Shown here in pieces: positions 22,901 to 32,700 of a stretch of DNA of 64,000 nucleotides. Position 1 is the stretch's first letter, and each line of letters opens with the position of its first letter. Both the position numbers and the translations under genes were made by a program. The stretch spans positions 12,686,829 through 12,750,828 of the forward strand of contig OY365813.1 of the NCBI GenBank assembly GCA_959347315.1, read 5' to 3'. This DNA comes from Bimastos eiseni (Eukaryota; Annelida; Clitellata; Crassiclitellata; Lumbricidae). Under the pieces are notes generated by a model. That model did no database searches and was not told the DNA's origin. It was given only the letters and a program-made list of their open reading frames with translations.

Positions 22901-24105
22901 ACTGGTAATTAAAGTTAATGTTCTGGTAGTGTACAGCTTCTTATCTCACATGGATGTAAATGTTCTGGTAACATTCTGGATATCAATGTCATGATAATGT
23001 ATTGCATGGCAATGTTCTGGATATCAATAATCTGGTAATCTTAATGAACTGGCAGTGTACATTATCATGCACTACATTACCAGAACATTGATATCCTGAA
23101 CATTACCAGAACATTGTTATCCAATATCCTTACCATAACCCTACCACCATCTTAACAAGCAGAATACTATCAGTACATTGACAAAAAAACATTAACGTAG
23201 AGAATGCTGACCTTGAACTTTGGGTCATCAAGCGTCTTCTTGATTGCGACGATCTCTCCAGTCTCACAGAGTTTAGCCCGATAGACGATACCAAATGTTC
23301 CCTGACCAATTTCTTTGAGTTCTGTGTAAGAGATCTCAACCTCTTCTTCGTCTGCCCCATGCCCAGGTGTTGCATTCACTGTTACAACTTCCTTACTTAC
23401 GTTGGCTGTCAATCACACAAACAAACAACTGATATTGTGAATGAGCAATATGAAGTGGTTTGAAGAGGATTAGTTCTGAGATTTTCAGGATATTATTGTA
23501 AAAACTTAATAGATAATATATATGACATAGGTAGCTTTCTAGTCAGTTTAATAAATATGAAAAAAGTAAACAACCATTTCAAAACTGTAAAAATAATTTG
23601 CATGATTTTACTAAATTTTAAGAGGATAAAATAAATCTGCTGTGGCCGAAAGATAAAGCAAGGTTTACTTCAACGGCCAAACACGTACACAATTTCGCGG
23701 GTGAAGACCATTGTGCATGCGCAACGACCGAGTGGAGTGTTACTTTTATTATGCGTCGTGAGGGTTGGTCATGATCAGGTCAGACGTCGTGAGGTTTGGC
23801 TACAACAAGGCTAGTGTCGATTTTAGATAACAGTGAAAACCCTTCACCCGTAGAAGTAATTGTCGGCTTAACAAAAGCGGCGGCGGTTAGATCAAAGGTC
23901 TATTACCGTCGTCATCGATCCTCGTCCAGGTCGCTTCATTTGGAGGCGTGGACGGTGCAGCGTGCAGGTTGCCAGACTTCTGTTTTCCATCCTTTGATTT
24001 TCCCGATCCGCAGCTCGTCACGAGACGAACAAAGTTGCTCTTCCAGTTCTTTCCATCCTCTTCCTTTTTCTTTCCCTTTTTCGGGATTTGATCCGGCGAA
24101 GCCAT
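16025..24105 (-). CDS. Divergent GSK3-family Ser/Thr kinase with long C-terminal extension
   Basis: Nine exons on the minus strand: 24105-23907, 23405-23212, 22560-22471, 21150-21037, 20042-19912, 19586-19480, 18438-18245, 17865-17679 and 16998-16025. All junction phases agree and the total is 2190 nt (729 residues plus stop). GSK3 marks: glycine loop GQGTFG (about 100-105), VAIKK (catalytic Lys about 122), NREL (priming-pocket Arg), HRDVKPQN (about 219-226), DFGSAK (about 240-245), activation-loop Tyr in [14 protein letters not shown] (about 256), and [11 protein letters not shown]. The family phosphorylates primed substrates and acts in Wnt and insulin signalling. This one differs from canonical GSK3 at many loop positions. 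Its N-terminus lacks the RxRxxS inhibitory site seen in GSK3, and a tail of about 324 residues is added. It is probably a paralogue rather than the canonical GSK3. The start is the Met of [14 protein letters not shown]. Confidence 0.92.
18537..18672. mobile_element. 136-bp insertion flanked by 8-bp duplication TGAAACAG
   Basis: TGAAACAG at 18529-18536 is repeated exactly at 18673-18680. The enclosed sequence begins CAGGGATGG and ends with CTG, as many hAT elements do, but inverted-repeat similarity beyond CAG is weak. It lies in the kinase gene intron between exons 6 and 7 and is rich in GGGGACA/TGTCCCC segments. It is probably a small non-autonomous hAT element; chance duplication is possible. 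Confidence 0.4.
18730..18950 (-). mobile_element. tRNA-derived SINE, copy 1
   Basis: On the minus strand the order is tRNA-like A box, B box (GCAGGTTCGAGCC), then ACTGTGTAGAGACC, GCGCCATC.AG and a tail of AGCACTTCTGAGCAAAAAAT. The same arrangement recurs at about 54330-54500 and 63243-63450. A and B box spacing fits an RNA polymerase III promoter. Located in a kinase gene intron. Confidence 0.65.
20230..20470 (+). mobile_element. LINE reverse-transcriptase C-terminal remnant
   Basis: The plus strand encodes [20 protein letters not shown] and, after a frame break, [11 protein letters not shown]. These two pieces are the conserved end of many non-LTR retrotransposon ORF2 proteins (W-N-x-L-P then F-R-x-x-L-K-T-x-L-F). 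Stops show it is dead. It sits in a kinase gene intron. Another retroposon tail (CTTGAAGTGGCGCTATATAA) is at 20935-20954. Confidence 0.65.
21250..21423. mobile_element. 174-bp hAT-type MITE with perfect 12-bp TIR and 8-bp TSD
   Basis: The element starts CAGGGCCGTACC and ends GGTACGGCCCTG, a perfect inverted repeat. It is flanked on both sides by CAGTTTAA (21242-21249 and 21424-21431). CAG-ended inverted repeats with 8-bp duplications are diagnostic of the hAT superfamily. It has no coding capacity. Inserted in intron 3 of the kinase gene. Confidence 0.85.
22240..22410 (+). mobile_element. LINE 3'-end remnant with tail
   Basis: The plus strand reads [14 protein letters not shown] and later SRSTGSASE, matching the end of LINE ORF2-like fragments elsewhere here. 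It is followed directly by the tail AGCGCTTCTGAGTAGATTTT, TTGAAGAAGCGCTATATTAA. 5'-truncated, in kinase gene intron 3, opposite to gene direction. Confidence 0.6.
22840..23150. repeat. Inverted and direct repeats of ACATTACCAGAACATT
   Basis: Units of AATGTTCTGGTAAT and its complement ATTACCAGAACATT alternate over about 300 bp, together with GATATCAAT. The two orientations are close together, so the stretch can fold into hairpins. It lies in intron 2 of the kinase gene. I know no element with this structure. Confidence 0.65.
23680..23730. promoter_or_regulatory. NRF1-like motif in a repeat shared with KMT2 intron 1
   Basis: The stretch ACGTACACAATTTCGCGG, then GTGAAGACCATTGTGCATGC and GCAA, lies in intron 1 of the kinase gene. 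It closely matches 27119-27163 in intron 1 of the neighbouring KMT2 gene. The core TGCATGCGCA resembles the NRF1 consensus (GCGCATGCGC). A regulatory role is inference only. Confidence 0.35.
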
Positions 24106-26594
24106 CAGTGAAACGTTGAAGAATTGCCGTCCCGGACCAATCGCTAGGTCCACTTGTTTACTACGCCTTGAAAAATGGTCAAGTTTCAATGCGGCACAGT
24201 GACCCAGGATCAGCGAACGAATTGAAAGCTTTCTTCCGTTCTCTTAATCTCACAGCGCATCCGATCAACTAGTGTCACGAACACTTAAGCCCGGTTCGAC
24301 GCGAATTGTTTGCAAACAAATAAATCCCAACACCTGTTTACCTGGCGATACCTGTACGAGTAAAATCCAGGTGATAGAATTGCTGCAAAATCAGTCACGT
24401 GACTGCTTGACCTAGAACTTAAGTGACGAGGGCAAGGAGGCGTGGTTTAACATTCATGACTTGGAGCTATGTCAAGCCTTTCGATATGCACGTTACTCAT
24501 TTACACAATCTATACCTATATTGCTACTAATGCTTCGAACTATATTCTCGGCTGTGGTAAAGTGTTATGCTCTCAACTGTCGTATTTTGTATAACCGGTT
24601 ACATTTTCATAGCCTCGAGCAGTCATCCAACTTAATTCTCTCACATTTTTAGCTTAGCATTCTGTCTTTAGACTTTAGGCCTACTATAAACTATAAAGTG
24701 CCATCTGATAAAAGCAAGCCCCACCAATATAATAAAGATATGGTCTGCATACATTAGCTATCTAACCTAGGCCTATTGTCGGAAAACAGCATCGTGAAAA
24801 GTCCAAAGTCATCAGCCCGGACGTAATCACAATCAGTTATTAAATCCAACCAAAATAAAAAAAATGACAATGCGTGAAGGCAGTTCGGACTGCGGATATT
24901 GTAATCGCAATCCTAATCGTCTAAAGCGCCACTCGAAAGTCAAGCACAGGGCTCCAGACTATTCACGAGCACCTAAAGGCAACCAATCGGGAGACGGGCT
25001 AATTAAGTTAATAATATCTAATATCACGGCTCCGCCAGTCTTGCTGCTCTAGGACGATCCTCTGCTAGGCCTGTATTGTAGCAGTGCTACGATCGACTGA
25101 AAACCGAACTCCTTCTAGCTATCACATTCAGATTCTATACTTCTGCGCCACCACATGACCAGGGTAATAAGCTATAGTCTCCCTGACGTGGCTTTTGTGG
25201 GCGCTGATAAATTTTCAAAGATTTACATTACATTACACCATTACCGATTACACCACGTATACATACGCTATCTCCTCGGTTTGACCTCCAGGATTTTGAA
25301 CAAAATAATAAACTTGGCTATTGCAGACTTCATAGGCCTATGGGATAGGTCCTAATATGCCATAGCATCGGTGAATTGTCTTCTGGGTGCAGAGTATTCG
25401 AAATTTACATTATAATAATTATATAGGCCTGTCTATGAAACTTACATATTTATTTCAAGTAGGCCTATTTATTGAATCATGAGATCTTGGCCTTTCTTGG
25501 GACAATTAAGCAACGATTGATAACCTAATAAGCTTCTAACACAATTAATCTTAGTGAAAAATTTAAAAAAACAATGGTTGATAGAATGATTGTAAGTAAG
25601 CTGGTGCCCAGAGCTTGGCTTTAAAGTGGCGCTTTAGAAGTTTGGAGAGTACGATCATCTACGATTGCGATTTAATACGAGATTTGGGTTACACACAAAC
25701 TTCAGAAAAACTACAGGTAAATGCACTCAGTACAATCTGCCTGGACGCAAGACGATGTTCGAGCATTGGGCACATTTTAATCGACGCACAAACGAAACGA
25801 TGCCATGCGTTAGAGAACGGCGTCCTTAGAGATGGCGCTAAAGGGGTACGTAAGCTGTGTAACAATAGGAACCTCTTGTCTGTTGAGTGTCTTTGCTAGC
25901 GAACAGAACGTAATTTTGTAGGCCTATACATATAATAAAAACATTCGTTTTAAACATGAAATTTAAGCGATTCAAATTAGGTCGGCATTAGGCAACAAAT
26001 TATACAAAGGTGTGAGCTATGCGCATTACAAATTTTAACTAGCCAATAGGCAACTTGCATCCATCAGCTTAAAACTTAAGTTACAATTTTAGCGGGAAGA
26101 AACTTTAGTGTCGGGAACCAGGCTGCAAATGTGGGCGCTGATACAACCGATTCAAATGCTTATTATATTGTGCAGAAACAAGAAAACAACATTCACTCTC
26201 ATTACCACTAAGACATTATGCCACTTCTTGTTTTTCATAAACCACGAGATCGGATGCCATTTTGCATTGCGTTTCGTGAAACGGCCCTCTTACAATGAGC
26301 CAATGACAAGCGCATTGGATGCTTTGGGACTGTAGACAATCGCACCGGATAGAGTAAGGTGCCGTGTTCTATGCTCGCACTAATAATGATCGGTGTCCAG
26401 CCTATTCAGAATGTAAGAGCAACCGGGAGGACTTTTGTCGTGACTAGGATCATCCTTTGTGGCTATTAATCCTTAGTCATCTTTGGTTATATCATCGATG
26501 CTAATCGACTTATACGATTGAAGCTCTTACGGCACCCGATGCATTATAAGGACGGGTGGCATCTAGCGGTTGTGTTAGTAGTTGGTAGTTCAAG
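24106..26594. promoter_or_regulatory. Divergent intergenic region between the kinase and KMT2 genes
   Basis: The two genes are head to head, 2.5 kb from start codon to start codon, so both promoters should lie here. 24106-24300 is the probable 5' leader of the kinase gene. I see no clear TATA box or initiator for either gene. The interior has many TAGGCCTA-type palindromes. One short plus frame at about 24864-25052 (CGYCNRNPNRLKRHSKVKH) faintly resembles a C2H2 finger but has wrong spacing. I support no other gene. Confidence 0.45.
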
Positions 26595-26756
26595 ATGGCG
26601 CGGTTAAGGTTTGTTGGTCGACCAGGCCGAAGATTTGGCAACAAAGACGGATTACGCTATGTCACAGCGACGGATCTAGATCCAAAAACTCAACTCTTAG
26701 CGAACGTTCATCGCGGATTACGGGAATTTTTCGACATTTCCGGCGATTCGGACGAG
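26595..26756 (+). CDS. KMT2A/B (trx/MLL): KMT2 exon 1: menin-binding-like N-terminus
   Basis: The first 54 residues begin MARLRFVGRPGRRFG. The pattern R-x-R-F-x-x-R-P corresponds to the high-affinity menin-binding motif at the N-terminus of vertebrate KMT2A and KMT2B. The exon ends FFDISGDSDE at donor GTGCGT, and the next exon opens EDFLGFTEEDV, so together they rebuild the second known N-terminal interaction site. This match is the main reason for choosing this ATG, which lies in the context CAAGATGG. Confidence 0.85.
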
Positions 26757-29700
26757 GTGCGTAACTGGCGAATATATTTTACCAGCGTCCGTTCTGTATG
26801 CGTTGAGTCTGCCGATGGCAGTGCCCTAGTTATCTTGAGCATTGTTTCATAAGCCGCTCGTCAGATGGCGATATTTAGCAATTGACGCTGCACGTTGCAG
26901 AATATAAACAATTAAGTTTCAACTTGTAATAATTCGAGAGAAAACTGTCGAATTGTCCGTGAAGTAGGCTCCAAGGATCTGGACCCCGGGGACGATTTTC
27001 TAATGTATCGTCCTCATAATGAATGGCTGTCACAACTTCATTATAATTTTAAATTATAAATCTTGTGCAACCGAATATTCGATGCTACATAAACGACATT
27101 TTTTATTCCTGCGGTCGAAAACGTACACAATTCCGCGGTTAATGACCTTTGCGCATGCGCAATTTTTGGCGCATGCGCACTGGCAAATCACCGTAGCACC
27201 ACGCTTTTAGATATATGCGAAAAACTTTCTATAGTTCATACTGAATTGGAATTCTGTAATTCTCTTTTTCTGAAGATATACATCACCCAAACAAACTGAC
27301 TCCCAGCTATTCAGAATGCTCGTGCTGTAACCAAAACCCTCTGACATCACCACATCTCTCCAGTCCACAGATCACTTAACTAGCTCAAAATACCTGAACA
27401 AATGGAATATGAAGTCATACCAATCGCCTACAACTCACTTGAATCATCCAAGCATTCCTACATCCATCAATTGTACACAGTCCAACCACTGTTCGACCCT
27501 TTCCACTTCAACCCTAACGCTGTTCCATCACCTCATCACTAAAATTTGCATAGCGCTCCATTGCCGTTGTTGTCATGTCTCTTTGGAACAACCACCTGCC
27601 AGTTTCACGACAAATGAATGAATGAATATGAAAACTTGATATAGCGCCTCTTCAGAAAATCTACTCAGAGGAGCTCAAACATATCTGATCCGTTCTAATA
27701 CAGGCAAATACTTCCGAATAGTCCCAAAAAACAAGATATTTGGCCAAGGCGATTTCCAGTTATGCCCTATTCATTACTTATAACAGTCTCTCGAGTTGCT
27801 CGCATGCTCTCGCGGGCAGGGCGGGCGGCATATTGTGTGCAGGTGGGGTGACAACAAGCAGACATTGTTGAGGATTAGCACGATTTTGTGCCTTTGTTCC
27901 TATAGGATAATACATAGTATATAATGCCATCATTGTTTAATTCAGTTATGATTTGACTGAAAGTTGATCTAATTGAACGTATGTAATGTAATTGACTATT
28001 TATGTAGCACCCCTTCAAGTTATCTACTCAGGTGCTCTTTGTGCTCGCCTAAATGATGTTGAATGACATTATGATGGATAAAATACATCCGTTAGCAAAA
28101 CAATGCACAGTGAGCTGAAAGAGTCACCAATGGTGGGTCCACACACAAGCGTGGAACCAACCAACGGATTCTCGTTGGCATGGATATTCAGGGTCTGGGT
28201 CAGTATAGATAAAATGGTCATGTTTGATTTTGGTTAAGTACCCTTCCCACTTGTTTGAGTGACTTGAAGTATCTTTGTCAAATGTACAAATACTTTTATA
28301 ATAAATTTGAATTTGTTTTGACATGCTGCATGTATTGTTTTGAGGGTGATATCTTTCACCTTTTGTTGTTGAGTCATAGCCTATTATTCTTCTGAAGTTG
28401 TCACTGTCTGCAATCAAAATGGAGGGTAACGATATTTGTATCATATAGCCTGGCAGAAGTATCACTATGTTCAGAGGAGGTGAAATTGCATAATAACTGA
28501 AAAAGGGTGTCACTGTCAATGAATACTGCAAGCTGACAATGTCATTTAACACAGTTACATGAATTCATATGAAGAGGTATTTTTGTGTGTACTTTCACAG
28601 AAAATTACCTAGGGATTTTGTCTGTGGAAAGCATTCTATCAGCATCTATTAGCCACTCAGAGATTCTAGTTAGGACTTGATTAGACAGTTTTACATATAC
28701 TTAAGTTGGTTTTAAAAGTGTTATTTCTTTTTAAAAGGAGGATTTTCTTGGTTTTACGGAGGAGGATGTTCGGCAAGTCATTAAGAAGACTTCTAACCTG
28801 CTCACATTGGTCAAATCGTCGGAGGATGCTGTTGCTTCATCGGTTGAAGAAATCAGCGGACGTCTGCGGCAACGGGTGAACAAGACAACCGCAAAACCTT
28901 TCCTGCAGCTGGTGAAACCTCGTTTTGCCAGGCGTTCTTTCTTGACGTCGACACCACTGACTGGTTCAAAGAAGCAGGACCAAAGGTCATTGCCAATTTC
29001 CCCTCAAGAGCAGTCTTCCTATAAGCCAATGAGAGGAAGCATTAAAGTTCGCCTTCTTGGTAAAGGGTTTTTATTAAAGAAGCGCGAGAAAAAGGCAGCA
29101 CAGCTGAAGGAGAAGAAGCAGGCTGTGGCAATTCCAAGAAGTTCTCCGGTGGCTCCACACATTCAGGTAAAAGCAGTTGAGAAAACTGCGAAAGAAACGA
29201 TTTTAAGAAAGAGGGGACGTTATCGAAAGAAAGACAGGGCAGGGAAACAGCGTACAAACAACGAGGTGAAATACCGCCTTGCCGAGAAGAAAGAGGAGAA
29301 AGGAAGAAGCGAGGTTCCAGAGTTGCCTCTGAAGAAGAGCCTTCGTGTGGGTTTGGGTAGTAGACATAGAGCTGTGAAAATTAGGACGGGTGTGCTTAAC
29401 TTGAAAAGGAAAGCCAGAAAATGCTACACGAGATTGCAAAAGGAGAGTGAGAATGAAGGTGATGCAGAGGATTGGACTAAATCGTTTCATTTGCCATCCG
29501 AGAGTAGCCACAGTCAGAGAAAGATAACTGCTAACAAGCGGTTCCTTGACAATACAAACAGCGGACACGTTTCTGCTCCAAAGAAACTGCGTTTGCACGA
29601 TGCAGTAAAAGTGGAGAATGTGGATCTGTCTGGCGATAAAAGTGAAGTACCATGCAGAGATGTAATTGAAAATCAAGTTCTCATGCCCTCCACTCATCCC

Positions 29701-32700
29701 TTTAGTTCACCTAGTCAGCCTGGTGGCACCAACCTGGTCGAACTTGGGCCAGGGGACCAGTCAAAGAAGATCCCGATGTTTGATGCTCCGCTGATTTGCG
29801 ATTCAAAGCGCATGCGCAAACCGTCACAGAAACTGATCATGGAGTTGTCTGACGACTACAGCACAAAAAAATCAAAGAAATTTCTCGACAGCACAAGCCC
29901 AAGCGCTGAACATTCGTCCGAGACCGACCCAGGCGAATTTACTTGGCCACTGCGAAAGTCTGCGAAACCGACCACCATAGATAGTTCGAACCAAAGACAC
30001 CGTCATAGCGTGCAGCGAGCTAAGCGCTATCTCAACCGATCGTTCGAAAGAAAAACTGACATTTCATCAAATGAAATGAACGAGGATTTTAAGGCTAACT
30101 TGAGTCTGCCCGCGCTGTCGACCACGGGTGCCATTTTGTCGCAGAAGAACAGCCAGCATGGCAGAAATCTGAGCGATGTGACTGGCTTCAAGAGAACCAA
30201 GAAGAGCAAGTGCTGCTGCATCTGTGGCGGTACCTATCGTCTCAGCCACCACATGGGATGTCGGAATCTGTGCTGTCGTAGTTGTGCACGGTTTTTCAAG
30301 TCCAAGGCTGAGCAGTCGATGAAGAGCGCTCTTGGACTGGAGTGTCTTGGTGAAGGTAAGCTCCGACTATGGTGGATTGTCTTATGTTTTAGAATTATTA
30401 TGGGTGTATGTACCACGCCCTTGAAATTTTTTTGATCTGTAGATGTAAAAGGTCAAGGGAATGGTGACATGCTGACATAGAGATTAAAAGGATGTGGATT
30501 CAATACCCACTGTCCTCATAATGTGGACTTGCCCTTCCAATTTCCAATTAGGAGGCAATTGTAAAATGGACAGTAAACAGATGGGCAAGTTGCAGGCTGC
30601 CATGAAGTTATGCTCAAATTCTGCTAAACCTGTTTTATTCTGTTTCTACTATATCACATACTTCATACTTTTCATGGTCTGTTTGAATTAATAAATGAAT
30701 ATTTATTATCATTTATTTAGGAGATGTTGAATATTAGATGATTTAGTCCAAGATGTTGATTATCAGCCAGCAGTGTATGGGTGTAATTGGCGAAATTCTA
30801 ATGAAGGTTGACTTGAGTCATCAGTTTTAAACATGGTTGCAGTGTGAGTTCTGCTACTAGACAGCACTGGGATTTATGCTTGATTTATCTGATAATGATA
30901 TACACTAGAGCAATTTTGCCATGTTTTAAAATTTCTATAAAACATACCATTGATGAGTTACAATTTTCCTGATGATTCTGGATATAAATATGTACTCAAG
31001 GAAGAAAAAGACAACTAACACCTTTAAGGGATAAAAGATCATTGTTATTGAACTTTAATGACCAGCATAGAAAGTGCCTTGGATTTATTAGTATCTATTT
31101 AGGTGACATTTGATAAGTTTCTGATTACAGATGCAGTCGAAAAGTTATTATTGATCAATGTATTCTTTGAACAGGCAACTGTATAATCAGTTGGAAAACA
31201 GACAAGGACAAAATCTGTATGTCGTGCAGATACAAAAAGTGCCTCAATTATTTTCCAAGTCCTGAGGAAGTTGTCAACTTTAAGTCAGGTAACAGTTTTG
31301 CTTTTTCCACTCCAACATTTGTTGTCAAAGTAAAGTTGTCAATGGTGTTGAATGTATTATGACTTGGTGTTCTGTCCTAAGCATTGTCAACCTGTTTGCT
31401 CTGGAAGAACTGCTGCCATCGTTTGGACTTGTATGTTATTCTAATGAGGCTCATTTGGCATACTGACCATGTTGGCAAGCTCGTTTGATTTTATTGCACT
31501 GATGTTAGGGAACATACTGGTTCACTGATTAAATATTGTATTTGAAAATATGGCATGCATGATTTTGGAAACTTGTGTTCTCATGTGATAGATGCTAGTG
31601 TCATAAAAGTTATTAGATTGTAGTTTTTACTCAAATATTGAAATCTTGGATCATTTCAGTTAAATATTGAACTATTAACATCTAAGATTACATTGAGTAC
31701 TTCTCTTAAATACTGAATTATAAGCTTTGTTTAAAACTTGCTTTTTTATGTAAGTGTTTGACTCCCTTGCATGGTTGATGGGGAATGGGGATACTTCATG
31801 GAATGAAGTATTCATGGAAGGAATTACCTAGGATATTGTATGGTATGTGTGACTCGCAATGGTTTCCAGTCTAAATATTGAAACGTGCACAGACCTGTAG
31901 AGGTCGGTGGGGTCATCAAAGAGCAAACAAGGAGGTTATAACAAATGCAAACGTCTGTATCTACAGTCATTTGAGCTCGTTTGTTTGTGTTTTAAGAGCG
32001 CAAGTGTGATATTGCCAAGCGTGACAAGCACCACAGACCGCATCTCTCTGCAGCATCAGCCCAGCCGCCATCTCCTTGGACTGCCGAACTGGCAAAGTTT
32101 ATTACCAACTCGTCGGAGCTGTCCAGTGCACTCGACACAAGTACCATGGAGGGTGATCTTGACTTACCCATCTCAGCAGATGTTTCAGTCCGAACAGACA
32201 CTAGTCCTAACTTTTCAAAGCGGCCATCCAGGCGTCTCTGTCGTTTGGGTAAGGGTAGGGGGTCAACCGGCATCAAGGGTGAGGTCAACACTCGAGGCTT
32301 GGGGTCGCCGTCGGCTTCGCAATGTCCAGTAAAGGAAGAAGCTCACGGAGGCAAGCTTTTTGAAGGCAAGACTTGCACGGATGACTTGATTCCCAAGACA
32401 GAAGCAAAGCCACAGAACGAAGAAGGTGACTTACCTATGACTGGTTCGGACAGCGTGAAATTCAATGCTTCCGCTGAGGTAAAGAAAGTGGATCTAGAAG
32501 AGGGATTAGATGGTGTAGAATCGGATGCCTCCGACAGAAAAGGCGACAGCAAGGGTCCACGCATCAAGCACGTCTGTCGCAAGGCGGCCGTGGTTCTTGG
32601 AAAACAGCCGGCTAAGTTTTCACCTCGATCTGAACTCTGTCTCAGCGCTCTTCCGTCGCAGGAAAAGGAACGCATCCTCCAAAATGATGACAACAGTCAT

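Larger units (their letters stand above)
26757..28737. other. KMT2 intron 1 (about 2 kb)
   Basis: It contains two NRF1-like palindromes (27151-27178), a degenerate LINE fragment (27285-27610), and two retroposon tails in reverse orientation (27640-27675 and 27995-28040). An open minus frame of 142 codons lies at 28124-28552 (includes YHPQNNTCSMSKQIQIYYKS). I could not relate it to any family and saw no splice or start context, so I do not annotate it as a gene. Confidence 0.6.

Noticed and set aside
24864..25052. Small plus frame with CGYCNRNPNRLKRHSKVKH resembling a C2H2 finger
   Set aside because: Spacing between the Cys pair and the His pair is too short for a standard C2H2 finger, and there is no supporting context.
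28124..28552. 142-codon minus frame in KMT2 intron 1
   Set aside because: No recognisable domain, no start or splice context, and composition like the surrounding AT-rich intron. It could be decayed transposon sequence but I cannot show it.
29203..29697. 164-codon minus frame opposite KMT2 exon 2
   Set aside because: Antisense shadow of the coding exon; the plus strand has family matches at both ends.
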